Position numbers and translations under genes: made by a program | Shown: one piece after another, positions 25,424 to 34,589 of the stretch | Position numbering within the stretch: position 1 is the stretch's first letter | Layout of the letters: each line of letters opens with the position of its first letter | The notes under the pieces: generated by a model | Told to the model about the DNA's origin: nothing | What the model saw: only the letters and a program-made list of their open reading frames with translations | The model's database searches: none | Assembly: GCA_030625885.1 (NCBI GenBank) | Contig: DAOUPZ010000001.1 | Location: 1 to 64,000 of the forward strand | Direction: 5' to 3' | Length of the DNA stretch: 64,000 nt | From: Clostridia bacterium | Lineage (GTDB): Bacteria; Bacillota; DAOUPZ01

Positions 25424-28123
25424 ATGGAGAAATTCATTTTAATTGATGGACATAGTTTAGCGTTTCGTGCCTTTTATGCTTTACCATTGATGGCTAATAA
25501 GAATGGCCAATATACCAATGCGGCTTATGGGTTTACCATGATGCTTATGCGTTTGGTTGAAGAAGAGAAACCGGACTATGTTGCGGTATCATTCGACTTA
25601 CCCAAACCAACTTTTCGTCATGAAGCATTTAAAGACTATAAGGGAAATCGGCAAAAAGCCCCTGATGAATTTACTCCTCAGATTACATTAATCAAGGAAA
25701 TATGTCAGGCGTTTCGAGTTCCCATCATTGAAAAAGAAGGATTTGAAGCGGATGATGTGATAGGAACGCTAGCTAAAATGGGTGAAAAAGCAGGTGCAAA
25801 AGTTTACATTGTGACTGGGGATCGCGATTCCTTTCAGCTCATATCAGAAAATATTTCTGTCATGCTGACACGTAAAGGCATTACACAAGTTGAATTGATA
25901 GATGAAAATGTATTGCAAGAAATGTATGGCTTGTCACCTCAACAGATCGTAGATTTAAAAGCTTTAATGGGAGATAAATCAGATAATATCCCAGGTGTTC
26001 CAGGTGTTGGTGAGAAAACAGCATTAAAATTATTACATCAATTCGGTAACATTGAAAACCTGTATCAGCATGTTGAAACGGTTAAAGGGGTTAAACTGAT
26101 AGAAAAACTGAGAAACAATGAGGATTTAGCCCTATTGAGTCATAAACTTGCCAAAATTGAATGTAATATTCCTATGGATATGGAATTAAATGCTTTTAAA
26201 ACTAAGGATTATCACCAAGATAGGATCATAGAATTGTTTAAAACCCTGGAATTTAATAAGTTATTAGAAAAAATAGGAAACAGTCAAATAGATGAGAAAG
26301 AAATTCAGGTTGAAATAGATAGAAAGCTAGATGTGCATTTAATTGAAAACGGGGATGATGCGCAGGTTGTTATAAATCATATTATGACACAGCAAGAATT
26401 TACTTGTCATTTTTTACTGGATGGTGATCATCCGCTAGAAGGAAAATTTTTAGGGTTAGGATTAAAGCCGATCAATAAAGGATATTATTATTTATCTTTT
26501 AAAGGGGAAACTGAAGCGGTACTTAGGCAAAAAATAGGCTGGTTTAGAGAGATATTTAATCAGCCCCATATAAAAATTAACTGCTCAGATAGCAAAAAGG
26601 CTTATCAGATCTTAAAACGATGGGGTATTAAGTCGACGGCGTTTTCATTTGATCCTTTAGTTGCTGCGTATTTGTTACAACCATCTGAATCTGAATATAA
26701 TATCAAAAAAATGACAAATGATTTTTTGCAAAATAATGTGGTTTTATTGGATGATTTAGTTGGTAAATGTAAAAAATATACCTGTATAGATGAAGTACCA
26801 ACTGAAGAAATTACGTATGGTATAGCTGTAGAAATGCAGCAAGTTGAGACGTTGAAACCTATTTTGCGTTCACAGTTGGAAAACCTAGATTTAAGCACTT
26901 TGTTTGAAGAAGTGGAGATGCCATTAACTCGAGTTTTGGGAGAAATGGAGTTTGCGGGAATTGCTGTTGATGCGACGCGTCTAGAGCAATTAAAACAGGA
27001 AATGGGGCAGCATTTAATAGCGGTTGAAAAGAAAATATTTGCTCAGGCTGGTGAGGAGATTAATTTAAATTCACCTAAGCAGTTGGCGAACTTATTGTTC
27101 AATAAGATGGGTATACCACCTGTCAAAAAGACTAAGACAGGTTATTCTACCAATGCGGAAGTCTTGGAGCAATTATCATCTCAATATGAAATTGCAGCTT
27201 TGATTTTAGAGTATCGGCAGGTTATGAAATTAACATCTACCTATGTAGATGGGCTAAAAAAATTAATCAATACCCAAACAAAAAAGATCCATACAACCTT
27301 TAATCAATTGGTTACGACAACCGGACGATTAAGTAGTACGGAGCCTAACTTGCAGAATATTCCTATTCGTACTGAGGAGGGAAGAAAAATCAGAGAAGTT
27401 TTTGTTCCGCAAGCGGGTTATCAACTCTTAGCCGCTGATTACTCGCAAATTGAATTGCGCATACTAGCGCATTTGTCTGAAGATGACGGCCTTAAAGAAG
27501 CGTTTGTTCATCAAGAAGATATTCATACAAAAACCGCATCAGAAGTATTCGGTGTCGCTAGGGATGAAGTGACGCCAGAAATGCGGCGGCGGGCAAAGGC
27601 GGTCAATTTTGGGATTGTTTATGGTATTAGTGATTATGGTCTGTCTCGTGATTTGAAGATTAGCAGGCGTGAGGCAAAACAGTATATTGATAAATATTTT
27701 TTACGCTATCCTGGGGTTAAAATCTATATGGAAAAAGCAATAGATGAAGCCAGAGAAACGGGGTATGCAAGTACGTTACTCAAACGGCGACGGTATTTAC
27801 CAGATTTGCATAATAAAAACAAGAATATTCGTCAGTTTGCGGAGAGAACGGCAATGAATACGCCGATTCAAGGAAGTGCAGCAGATTTAATTAAGATTGC
27901 CATGGTATCCATTTTTGCAGAACTATCTAAACAACAGTGGAAATCTCAGATGTTACTGCAAGTTCATGATGAACTTATTTTTGCAGTTCCGGAAGATGAA
28001 CGATATCGTTTAGCCAATTTGACAAAGCAAGTCATGGAGAATGCTTTAAAACTTAATGTACCACTAGTCGTTGATCTCAAATCAGGTGATAACTGGAACC
28101 AGATGAGCCCTATGAAAATATAA
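25424..28123 (+). CDS. polA: DNA polymerase I
   Basis: 899 residues. An N-terminal 5'-3' exonuclease (residues 1-290; YIVTGDRDSFQLISE, GDKSDNIPGVPGVGEKTA) is followed by a 3'-5' exonuclease-like domain that lacks the catalytic D-x-E (FLLDGDHP instead of DTET). Proofreading is therefore probably lost, as in Bacillus enzymes. The family A polymerase domain has YSQIELRILAHL, RRRAKAVNFGIVYG and QVHDELIF. It works in repair and Okazaki fragment processing. It begins at ATG 25424 behind GGGGGAG, and mutM and coaE follow. Confidence 0.97.
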   Translation: MEKFILIDGHSLAFRAFYALPLMANKNGQYTNAAYGFTMMLMRLVEEEKPDYVAVSFDLPKPTFRHEAFKDYKGNRQKAPDEFTPQITLIKEICQAFRVPIIEKEGFEADDVIGTLAKMGEKAGAKVYIVTGDRDSFQLISENISVMLTRKGITQVELIDENVLQEMYGLSPQQIVDLKALMGDKSDNIPGVPGVGEKTALKLLHQFGNIENLYQHVETVKGVKLIEKLRNNEDLALLSHKLAKIECNIPMDMELNAFKTKDYHQDRIIELFKTLEFNKLLEKIGNSQIDEKEIQVEIDRKLDVHLIENGDDAQVVINHIMTQQEFTCHFLLDGDHPLEGKFLGLGLKPINKGYYYLSFKGETEAVLRQKIGWFREIFNQPHIKINCSDSKKAYQILKRWGIKSTAFSFDPLVAAYLLQPSESEYNIKKMTNDFLQNNVVLLDDLVGKCKKYTCIDEVPTEEITYGIAVEMQQVETLKPILRSQLENLDLSTLFEEVEMPLTRVLGEMEFAGIAVDATRLEQLKQEMGQHLIAVEKKIFAQAGEEINLNSPKQLANLLFNKMGIPPVKKTKTGYSTNAEVLEQLSSQYEIAALILEYRQVMKLTSTYVDGLKKLINTQTKKIHTTFNQLVTTTGRLSSTEPNLQNIPIRTEEGRKIREVFVPQAGYQLLAADYSQIELRILAHLSEDDGLKEAFVHQEDIHTKTASEVFGVARDEVTPEMRRRAKAVNFGIVYGISDYGLSRDLKISRREAKQYIDKYFLRYPGVKIYMEKAIDEARETGYASTLLKRRRYLPDLHNKNKNIRQFAERTAMNTPIQGSAADLIKIAMVSIFAELSKQQWKSQMLLQVHDELIFAVPEDERYRLANLTKQVMENALKLNVPLVVDLKSGDNWNQMSPMKI

Positions 28124-28150
28124 GGCTTATGAAAGAAAGGAAGATGATAG

Positions 28151-28993
28151 ATGCCCGAATTGCCGGAGGTAGAAACCATTCGGAGGGGATTGGAAGAGCG
28201 GGTAATGGGTAGAATGTTCGAACAAGTGGAGGTGTTATTACCGTATCTCATTAAAAGCCCTTCAGTAGGAGAATTTATACAACAATTACAAGGGAAAAAG
28301 ATTGAACGGGTAGGAAGACGGGGGAAATACTTATTATTTTTCCTTTCGGGGGAATATGTGCTAGTTGTTCATTTAAGAATGACGGGACAAATCAATTATG
28401 TGAAGTCGGATGAAGCATTGCATCAAAAAACATATATCATCTTGACATTAGATAATGGCTATCAACTTCGCTACATTGATCCGCGAAAATTTGGTATGTT
28501 CTTTTTACTTCGTCTTAATCAACTAAATGAGATACCGGGCTTAAGAAATATGGGGCCTGAACCGTTGGAAGAGGAATTTACATTTGGGTATTTTGAATCA
28601 TTATTAAGTGGGAAAAAACGTAAAATAAAAGCACTTTTATTAGATCAATCAGCTATTGCGGGGCTTGGCAATATTTATGTGGACGAATGCTTGTTTCTTG
28701 CTGCTATTCATCCAGAGCGAATGGCAGGCGAATTAACGTCGATAGAACGCAGAATGTTATTTAACGCCATAAAGCAAGTATTACGTGAGGGAATTATGCA
28801 TCGGGGGACGTCTTCACAGGACTATTTTGATGTAGAAGGTGAAAAAGGGACGCATCAGGAACATTTGAAAGTTTATCAGCGTAAAGGAAACCCATGCTAT
28901 GCTTGTGGAACACCTATTATAAGACAAGTGGTAGCGGGAAGAGGAACCCATATTTGTCCTCAGTGTCAGCCCGAGAAAAAGGATGCAACATAA
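28151..28993 (+). CDS. mutM: Formamidopyrimidine-DNA glycosylase (Fpg)
   Basis: Removes 8-oxoguanine and formamidopyrimidines from DNA and cleaves the abasic site. The 280-residue protein starts PELPEVETIRRGLEE (the catalytic Pro is exposed after Met removal). It has the helix-two-turn-helix LDQSAIAGLGNIYVDECL and ends with a four-Cys zinc finger (CYACG, CPQC). It is in the polA-mutM-coaE cluster. GAAAGGAAG precedes the ATG. Confidence 0.98.
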   Translation: MPELPEVETIRRGLEERVMGRMFEQVEVLLPYLIKSPSVGEFIQQLQGKKIERVGRRGKYLLFFLSGEYVLVVHLRMTGQINYVKSDEALHQKTYIILTLDNGYQLRYIDPRKFGMFFLLRLNQLNEIPGLRNMGPEPLEEEFTFGYFESLLSGKKRKIKALLLDQSAIAGLGNIYVDECLFLAAIHPERMAGELTSIERRMLFNAIKQVLREGIMHRGTSSQDYFDVEGEKGTHQEHLKVYQRKGNPCYACGTPIIRQVVAGRGTHICPQCQPEKKDAT

Positions 28994-29004
28994 AGTGAGG
29001 GATT

Positions 29005-29604
29005 ATGATGTATGTCATTGGTTTGACAGGTGGAATTGCTAGTGGCAAAAGTACCATTTTGAATATTTTAAAGACAAAAATGGATATTCCAATCATTGAT
29101 GCAGATAAAATTGCACGAATTATTGTTGAACCTGGTAAAAAAGCGTGGAAAGAATTGGTTTCATATTTTGGGACAGGCATTTTATATGATGATCAAACCG
29201 TTAATCGAAAAAAATTAGGGGAGATCATATTTAATAATGCTGGATATAGGAAGAGAATTAATGAAATAACGCACCCAATTATTATTGACGAAATCAAGAC
29301 ATTATTACGTTACTATAATAATAATGGTGAAAAGTTTGTAATAGTGGATGTTGCGTTATTAATTGAAATAAATATGATGCCCATGGTGGATACCTTATGG
29401 GTTGTATTCGTGCCATTAGAGGTACAGATTAAACGATTAATGAAGCGAAATGATTTCACGTCGGAGGAAGCTTTGGTACGTATTGAAAGCCAAATGCCGT
29501 TAATCGAGAAAGTTAAATATGCGGATGTTGTTATCGATAATTCAGGTTCAATAGAAGAGACTAAACACCAGATCGAGAAGCTGTGTGAAAAGTATTTTTT
29601 TTAA
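29005..29604 (+). CDS. coaE: Dephospho-CoA kinase
   Basis: Last step of coenzyme A synthesis. The 199-residue protein has Walker A GLTGGIASGKST, the DADKIAR motif and VDVALLIE, all typical. The start is ATG 29005 (GTGAGGGATTATG). It follows mutM by 11 bases and is the third gene of the polA operon. Confidence 0.97.
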   Translation: MMYVIGLTGGIASGKSTILNILKTKMDIPIIDADKIARIIVEPGKKAWKELVSYFGTGILYDDQTVNRKKLGEIIFNNAGYRKRINEITHPIIIDEIKTLLRYYNNNGEKFVIVDVALLIEINMMPMVDTLWVVFVPLEVQIKRLMKRNDFTSEEALVRIESQMPLIEKVKYADVVIDNSGSIEETKHQIEKLCEKYFF

Positions 29605-29710
29605 TTTTTCTGATGAGGATAAAAGTGACACATATTTGCAGTGGAAATAGAATATTTGTTGTTAGAATTTTTCAAACTGTAGTATAAAATATTTATAATA
29701 GTATAAGATT

Positions 29711-29875
29711 AAGGCATATGAAAGAAAATAACAAGTCAAAGATACGACGGATATTTTGTGTCAGACAAAGAAACAGGTTCCGTTGATAGTTAGTTCTATC
29801 AGCGGGTTCTGTTGATGCAGTATGGTGCAAAATAGACTAGCATATTGACTTATTATTTTTTCGAATATGCCTAAC
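29711..29875. repeat. Dispersed inverted-repeat element, family R3, copy 2
   Basis: Same termini as the copy at 6652 (AAGGCATATGAAAGAAAATA at the left, CGAATATGCCTAA at the right), but about 165 bases long. The extra central part holds its own hairpin, CCGTTGATAG/CTATCAGCGG. It occupies most of the coaE-transglycosylase gap. Confidence 0.65.
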
Positions 29876-29904
29876 TAAGGGATAAGAAACTAATACAGGG
29901 TGGT

Positions 29905-30492
29905 ATGTATGTGGTTATTAACTTGAAGCGTATGTCATTACGCATCATTTTTCTAGTATTAATGATTTGGGTGTTGTGGACAGGAATATCAAAAGGATGG
30001 GATGGATTTTGGCGTTGGCTGTATCCCGTAGATTATGAGTCATACGTGATGGAAAGCAGTCAGGAATATCGGATAGATCCCTATTTGATTTTTGCGATGG
30101 TACGTGTAGAAAGTAAGTTTGATCCAATGGCCAATTCTCCTAAAGGTGCCCGGGGATTATTACAACTGATGCCGGATACGGCAAATTGGATTGCTGGAAA
30201 AAATAATAAAGATGATTTTAATCAAGAGCTGTTATATGATCCACAGATCAATATAGACATGGGAACCTGGTATTTGTCCAATTTACGCGAAGAATTTGGT
30301 GACAATGTGATACTTATTTTGGCAGCTTATAACGGGGGTAGGGGCAATGTGCAGAAATGGTTGGGTGAGGAAGGTTGGCGGCCTGAGCAAGAGCGCATCA
30401 AGGATATTCCTTTTCCAGAAACCCGGGAATATGTGTGGCGTGTGCTCAAATCATATTATCGATATCATAAAATTTATGGGGATAAGCAGTAA
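29905..30492 (+). CDS. Lytic murein transglycosylase (Slt type)
   Basis: 195 residues. One N-terminal membrane anchor (SLRIIFLVLMIWVLWTG) is followed by a goose-lysozyme-like SLT domain. It has the catalytic Glu in MVRVESKFDP, KGARGLLQLMPDTA, and ILAAYNGGRGNVQKWL. It cleaves peptidoglycan to 1,6-anhydromuropeptides outside the membrane. Position after coaE is typical for Bacillota. The start may be ATG 29905 or 29932. Confidence 0.94.
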   Translation: MYVVINLKRMSLRIIFLVLMIWVLWTGISKGWDGFWRWLYPVDYESYVMESSQEYRIDPYLIFAMVRVESKFDPMANSPKGARGLLQLMPDTANWIAGKNNKDDFNQELLYDPQINIDMGTWYLSNLREEFGDNVILILAAYNGGRGNVQKWLGEEGWRPEQERIKDIPFPETREYVWRVLKSYYRYHKIYGDKQ

Positions 30493-30545
30493 AATATCTT
30501 GACATTATTATGCAGCATATATATAATGGAAAGGTAGCAAAATAA

Positions 30546-30632
30546 GCAGGGGTGGCGGAATTGGCAGACGCGCATGATTCAGGTTCATGTGAGCTAACGC
30601 TTGTGTGGGTTCGACTCCCATCCTCTGCACCA
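30546..30632 (+). tRNA. tRNA-Leu (anticodon CAG)
   Basis: The acceptor GCAGGGG pairs with CCTCTGC. The anticodon stem CATGA/TCATG encloses TTCAGGT, giving CAG. The long variable arm fits a class II tRNA, and CCA is encoded. Length is 87 bases. Confidence 0.95.
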
Positions 30633-30641
30633 ATGAAAACT

Positions 30642-30668
30642 AAGTGGGTATGACCCGCTTTTTTTTAT
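30642..30668 (+). terminator. Terminator after tRNA-Leu(CAG)
   Basis: AAGTGGGT and ACCCGCTT pair around ATG, followed by eight T. Confidence 0.85.
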
Positions 30669-30812
30669 GTTTAAAAACTAGTTCTTTCATTTCATTAGGG
30701 TCATATGATGGCAATAGGAAATAATATACAAATGTATATATTGTATGCTTTAAATTGTAAGCGTATAATAGAAATAAAATAAGAAATATTTTATAAAAGG
30801 TGAGGCAATAGA

Positions 30813-31784
30813 ATGAAAAAATTAATGATTGTACTAAGTACCTTGTTTTTCATTTCAACAGTTCCTGCGTTTTCTAATAGCGGCCCATGGCGGTTTGAAC
30901 CTGCTCCAGGATTTAATGCGATTCCCGTTAAGAGTGATTCAGTTGAAATTTTAAGTGAAGAGTTGATATATGATATCGATGAAGAAAAGCATGATTTGGC
31001 TGAAGTCACTGCCATCTATACAATGAAAAATGTAAGTCATGAAGATCAAAAGTTATTAGTTGCTTTTCCATTTGTAGATGGTGATTTGAATTGTTGGGAA
31101 GAGGATCATCATTTGAAAAATATAACTGTAACTTTGGATGGGAATATTATTGAAAAAAAGATAAAAAGAATCCATAATCTTGGGTTTGATTCAACAGATG
31201 GAATGAAGGGGAAAGGTTTATACAGAAAAAGTGACGGTAAGGCAATGGACGATTTATCATTCGAAGATATACTAGCTGAAATAAACCAATCAGCAAATGA
31301 GCAGGATTATAATATCGAAAATGATAAAGAAAACTGGGATGAAATTGTAGAGTTAATATTGTTTGAGCTTACTTTACAACCAGATACAGAGCATAAATTA
31401 GTGGTATCCTACGTTCAAGAAGGTGGCAAAGATCGCCATGAGTCTAATAATGCCTATGAATATAATAAGTATATGTACTATTACTTCTTAGAACCGGCTT
31501 CCTATTGGAGTGACTTTAGTAATTTAAGCATTACAATTCATGTTCCGGAAGACTATAATATTACTAATTGTACTTTGGATTTAAAGGAAAGTGAGGGAAA
31601 TACTTATAACGGCTACTTTGAAAAATTACCGGAAGATAATCTGTTTTTTGAAATAACTAAAGATAAAAATATGATTGACAAGTTTAATAACTATAAATGG
31701 TTACTATTAATGGTTATCCTAAGTATTTTGATAATTATATTATTGCTAATCCATAGACATAAAAAAACAAAAACAATATATTAA
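30813..31784 (+). CDS. Secreted membrane-anchored protein of unknown function
   Basis: I do not recognise this 323-residue protein. It has a signal peptide (residues 1-20, MKKLMIVLSTLFFISTVPAF) and an acidic extracytoplasmic body of about 270 residues. A C-terminal membrane helix (WLLLMVILSILIIILLLIH) and a short basic tail follow, so it is a type I membrane protein. The body contains AEVTAIYTMKNVSHEDQKLL and VVSYVQEGG, patterns seen in cell-surface beta-sandwich domains. AAAGGTGAG precedes the ATG. It is a single gene between the tRNA and the acetate-type permease. Confidence 0.75.
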   Translation: MKKLMIVLSTLFFISTVPAFSNSGPWRFEPAPGFNAIPVKSDSVEILSEELIYDIDEEKHDLAEVTAIYTMKNVSHEDQKLLVAFPFVDGDLNCWEEDHHLKNITVTLDGNIIEKKIKRIHNLGFDSTDGMKGKGLYRKSDGKAMDDLSFEDILAEINQSANEQDYNIENDKENWDEIVELILFELTLQPDTEHKLVVSYVQEGGKDRHESNNAYEYNKYMYYYFLEPASYWSDFSNLSITIHVPEDYNITNCTLDLKESEGNTYNGYFEKLPEDNLFFEITKDKNMIDKFNNYKWLLLMVILSILIIILLLIHRHKKTKTIY

Positions 31785-31890
31785 TATGAAATAAGTAAGA
31801 CATTATTATTCGTACCACATATTTGAGTACCTTAATAATGAAGCAAAAGAGTTCAATTAATCTCTCTATATACAATATTTTACATAGCGA

Positions 31891-31934
31891 AATTCGACAA
31901 AACATTTGACAATTCGACATAAATTTTATACTAT
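31891..31934 (+). promoter_or_regulatory. Promoter and paired 9-bp operator of the permease gene
   Basis: TTGACA (31906-31911) and TACTAT (31929-31934) are 17 bases apart. The nonamer AATTCGACA occurs at 31891-31899 and again at 31911-31919, exactly 20 bases apart and bracketing the -35 box. This is consistent with two activator or repressor sites on the same face of the helix. Confidence 0.6.
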
Positions 31935-31967
31935 AGTTATTATATTATTCTTTTAGGGAGGTTGTTT

Positions 31968-32585
31968 ATGAACACGAATGAAACACAAAATGTAAAAATT
32001 ACGGCAGCGGATCCATCTGCACTGGGACTTTTTGGTCTAGCTATGGTAACGCTTGTGGCATCCTCACAAAAATTGGGGTGGACAGAGGGCGTATCGCTGG
32101 TCATTCCATGGGCCGTATTTTTAGGTGCTTTTGCTCAATTGTTTGCATGTATTAATGATTCCAAGCGCAATAATACATTTGGAACAACTGCATTTGGCGC
32201 GTATGCATTTTTCTGGTTTGCAGTTGCAGCATCGTGGATGATCCAAAAAGGTGTTTTCGGTGAAGGTCTTGCAGCGCAGGCAGATCCTAAACAATTTGCA
32301 TTTGCATTTTTAGGATACCTGATTTTTACACTCTACATGACAATAGGTGCGATGGAAACGCATAAGGTATTATTTATCATATTTTGCTTAATTGATTTTC
32401 TGTTTCTAGGCTTATCCCTAAGCACATTTGGAATTATGCATGAATTTTTCCATAAACTTGCAGCCGTCTCAGAATTATTGATCGCTATATTTGCATTCTA
32501 TGGTTCTGCGGCTTCCGTATTGAACACTCATTTTGGTAGAGTATTTTTACCTGTTGGGAAACCATTTGGCATATTCAAAAAATAA
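31968..32585 (+). CDS. satP: Acetate/succinate-type permease (GPR1/FUN34/YaaH family)
   Basis: 205 residues with six membrane helices. The family signature near the N-terminus is ADPSALGLFGLAMVTL, a variant of NPAPLGL. Related SatP/AceP proteins move acetate and succinate with protons. ATG 31968 is used because GGGAGG ends at 31960; the upstream TTG is too close to it. It has its own promoter and terminator. The substrate is inferred from the family. Confidence 0.9.
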   Translation: MNTNETQNVKITAADPSALGLFGLAMVTLVASSQKLGWTEGVSLVIPWAVFLGAFAQLFACINDSKRNNTFGTTAFGAYAFFWFAVAASWMIQKGVFGEGLAAQADPKQFAFAFLGYLIFTLYMTIGAMETHKVLFIIFCLIDFLFLGLSLSTFGIMHEFFHKLAAVSELLIAIFAFYGSAASVLNTHFGRVFLPVGKPFGIFKK

Positions 32586-32590
32586 GAGAG

Positions 32591-32630
32591 CAAGGAGTAG
32601 GCACTTAATTAAGACCTGCTCCTTTTTTGT
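32591..32630 (+). terminator. Terminator after the permease gene
   Basis: AGGAGTAGG and CCTGCTCCT pair (one G-T), followed by TTTTTTG. Confidence 0.8.
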
Positions 32631-32808
32631 TTCTTTCAATCTATAGATATCCAATGTCAAAAATAGAATTATTATAGTGAACGCATTAAATATTTTTCAT
32701 AGAGTTTAATTTTAGAGGACGGTTGGTTAGTTGGGAAGTTGGTTAGTTGGAAATAAAAGACAAAAAATCAATTATTTAAGTTATCACCTTGGAAATCATT
32801 ATATGTAA

Positions 32809-32932
32809 TGCAATAAAGAACTTACATCGCAGGTTTGCAGGAAAAGCGAAGGAAAGATGGGGACATCCCACGAGGTACGAGTGGTGTGTCCCCATGTTGC
32901 CAGAGCCATTCTAAATGTAAAAACTTTAATGC
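32809..32932. repeat. Dispersed element, family R1, copy 1
   Basis: About 124 bases. The outer inverted repeats are GCAATAAAGAACTTACAT at the left and ATGTAAAAACTTTAATGC at the right. The centre has the hairpin GGGGACA...TGTCCCC, enclosing CCAC...GTGG. Four relatives lie at 43157, 49219, 59106 and 60519. The 570-base gap containing it also has TTGGTTAGTTGG repeated twice (32724-32751) but no gene. Confidence 0.8.
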
Positions 32933-33159
32933 GTTCTCTCTATATATAAATATTTAGCTTGCATAAGCATCTTGAATAATAAATTTGTATACTATAGAAA
33001 TCTTTTATTTGAATCTATAAACTGTAAGGCGTAAAATGATAGAGACGTCGGTTGAGATAATCATGATTGCTTATTTTAGAAGAATGTAAAGGTTTTTAAA
33101 GTGTTATACTATAGTACAAGATAGTAATAATCATATTATATTAGAAGGAGAATTTGAAT

Positions 33160-34512
33160 ATGAAAAAAAGAAGCATGTATTTGCCTTTGATACTGGTTTT
33201 GGTAATGAGTTTTCTTACTTTTTCAGGATGTAATGCAGCAAAAGAAAAGGATGAGACTATTGATCAAGGGAAAATGAACATTTCTACAAAAGAGTTAGCA
33301 GAACAATTAGACAATCCAGAATTAGTTGTGGTTGATGTGCGAAGTGAAGCATCATATAATGGTTGGCAACTTGAAGGAGAAGCAAGAGGCGGACATATTG
33401 AAGGGGCTATTGACTTTCCAATGTCCTGGACGAAAGACGTAAAAGAAAAAGATTTAAAATTAATGTTAGAAGCAAAAGGGATTACAACAGATAAAACAAT
33501 TGTTGTGTATGATACAAAAGGTAATCAGCGTTCTGCAATGGTTGAACTACTTACTGGACTTGGTTATGAAAATTTTCGTTCTTATGATGCTGGAATAGAG
33601 GAATGGGCAGCTGATGAAAATTTACCGATGAATAAACTGGTAAATTATGAAAAGTTAGTTCATCCTGCATGGATTAATGAGCTCATTAAAGGTGAAAATC
33701 CGGATACTTACCCTGGAAAAGGATATAAAATATTTGAAGTTAGTTGGGGAGAACCCAAAGAATATAATAAAGGACATATACCAGGGGCTTTACATTTAGA
33801 TACGAACTTAATTGAAGAAGAGCCGTTGTGGAATCGTGTTTCAGATGCAGATATAGAGGCGATGCTTTTAGCAAATGGTGTTACTTATGATACAACAGTT
33901 GTATTGTATGGTAGTGATACGACGGCTGCTGCTCGTGCAGCATCTATTATGATGTATGCGGGGGTAGAAGATGTTCGCTTGTTGAATGGTGGATTTGAAG
34001 CCTGGAAAGCTGCTGGTTTTGAGGTAGAAACTGAAGCACAGAAACCAGAACCGGTTAAAGGATTTGGGGTTAAGGTACCAGCTCATCCTGAGTATATTAT
34101 TGATACTGAGGAAGCAAAGGCAATTTTGGCAGATGATAATGCAGAATTGGTCAGTATTCGAAGCTGGGCAGAATATATTGGTGAGACTAGCGGTTATACT
34201 TATATAGAACCTAAGGGACGTATTGATGGTGCTGTATGGGGTCATGCAGGGTCTGATGCATATCATATGGAAGACTTTAGGAATGTTGATAATACGATGC
34301 GTAATTATCATGAAATAGAAGCGATATGGAAAGAGTGGAACATTACCTCTGATAAAAAAGTTTCCTTTTTCTGTGGAACGGGTTGGAGAGCAAGTGAAAC
34401 GTTCTTTGATGCTTACCTAATGGGTTGGGATAATATTTCTGTATACGATGGCGGCTGGTATGAATGGAGTATGGATCCATCTAACCCAGTAGAATCTGGG
34501 GAACCTAAATAG
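33160..34512 (+). CDS. ynjE: Triple-rhodanese lipoprotein, YnjE-like sulfurtransferase
   Basis: 450 residues: lipoprotein signal (LTFSGC) and three rhodanese domains at about 45-160, 175-290 and 320-445. The first two have lost the active Cys (VVYDTKGNQRSAM, VVLYGSDTTAAARA). The third keeps it (FFCGTGWRASE). E. coli YnjE has the same three-domain plan with one active Cys. A ynjBCD-type transporter lies 2.3 kb downstream, as in the E. coli ynj cluster. Likely role: moving sulfane sulfur (or selenium) outside the membrane. ATG 33160 is chosen from the AAGGAG spacing. Confidence 0.85.
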   Translation: MKKRSMYLPLILVLVMSFLTFSGCNAAKEKDETIDQGKMNISTKELAEQLDNPELVVVDVRSEASYNGWQLEGEARGGHIEGAIDFPMSWTKDVKEKDLKLMLEAKGITTDKTIVVYDTKGNQRSAMVELLTGLGYENFRSYDAGIEEWAADENLPMNKLVNYEKLVHPAWINELIKGENPDTYPGKGYKIFEVSWGEPKEYNKGHIPGALHLDTNLIEEEPLWNRVSDADIEAMLLANGVTYDTTVVLYGSDTTAAARAASIMMYAGVEDVRLLNGGFEAWKAAGFEVETEAQKPEPVKGFGVKVPAHPEYIIDTEEAKAILADDNAELVSIRSWAEYIGETSGYTYIEPKGRIDGAVWGHAGSDAYHMEDFRNVDNTMRNYHEIEAIWKEWNITSDKKVSFFCGTGWRASETFFDAYLMGWDNISVYDGGWYEWSMDPSNPVESGEPK

Positions 34513-34531
34513 AAGCGCATTCAGTCAATAT

Positions 34532-34565
34532 AGACAACACTTTATGATTTGGTGTTGTCTTTTTC
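34532..34565 (+). terminator. Terminator after the triple-rhodanese gene
   Basis: AGACAACAC and GTGTTGTCT pair, followed by TTTTT. Confidence 0.85.
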
Positions 34566-34589
34566 CTATTTGAGATGGAGGTAGAAACT

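Noticed and set aside
32719-32755. Short direct repeats TTGGTTAGTTGG as a CRISPR array start
   Set aside because: Only two adjacent units with a three-base spacer; no array or cas genes are seen.
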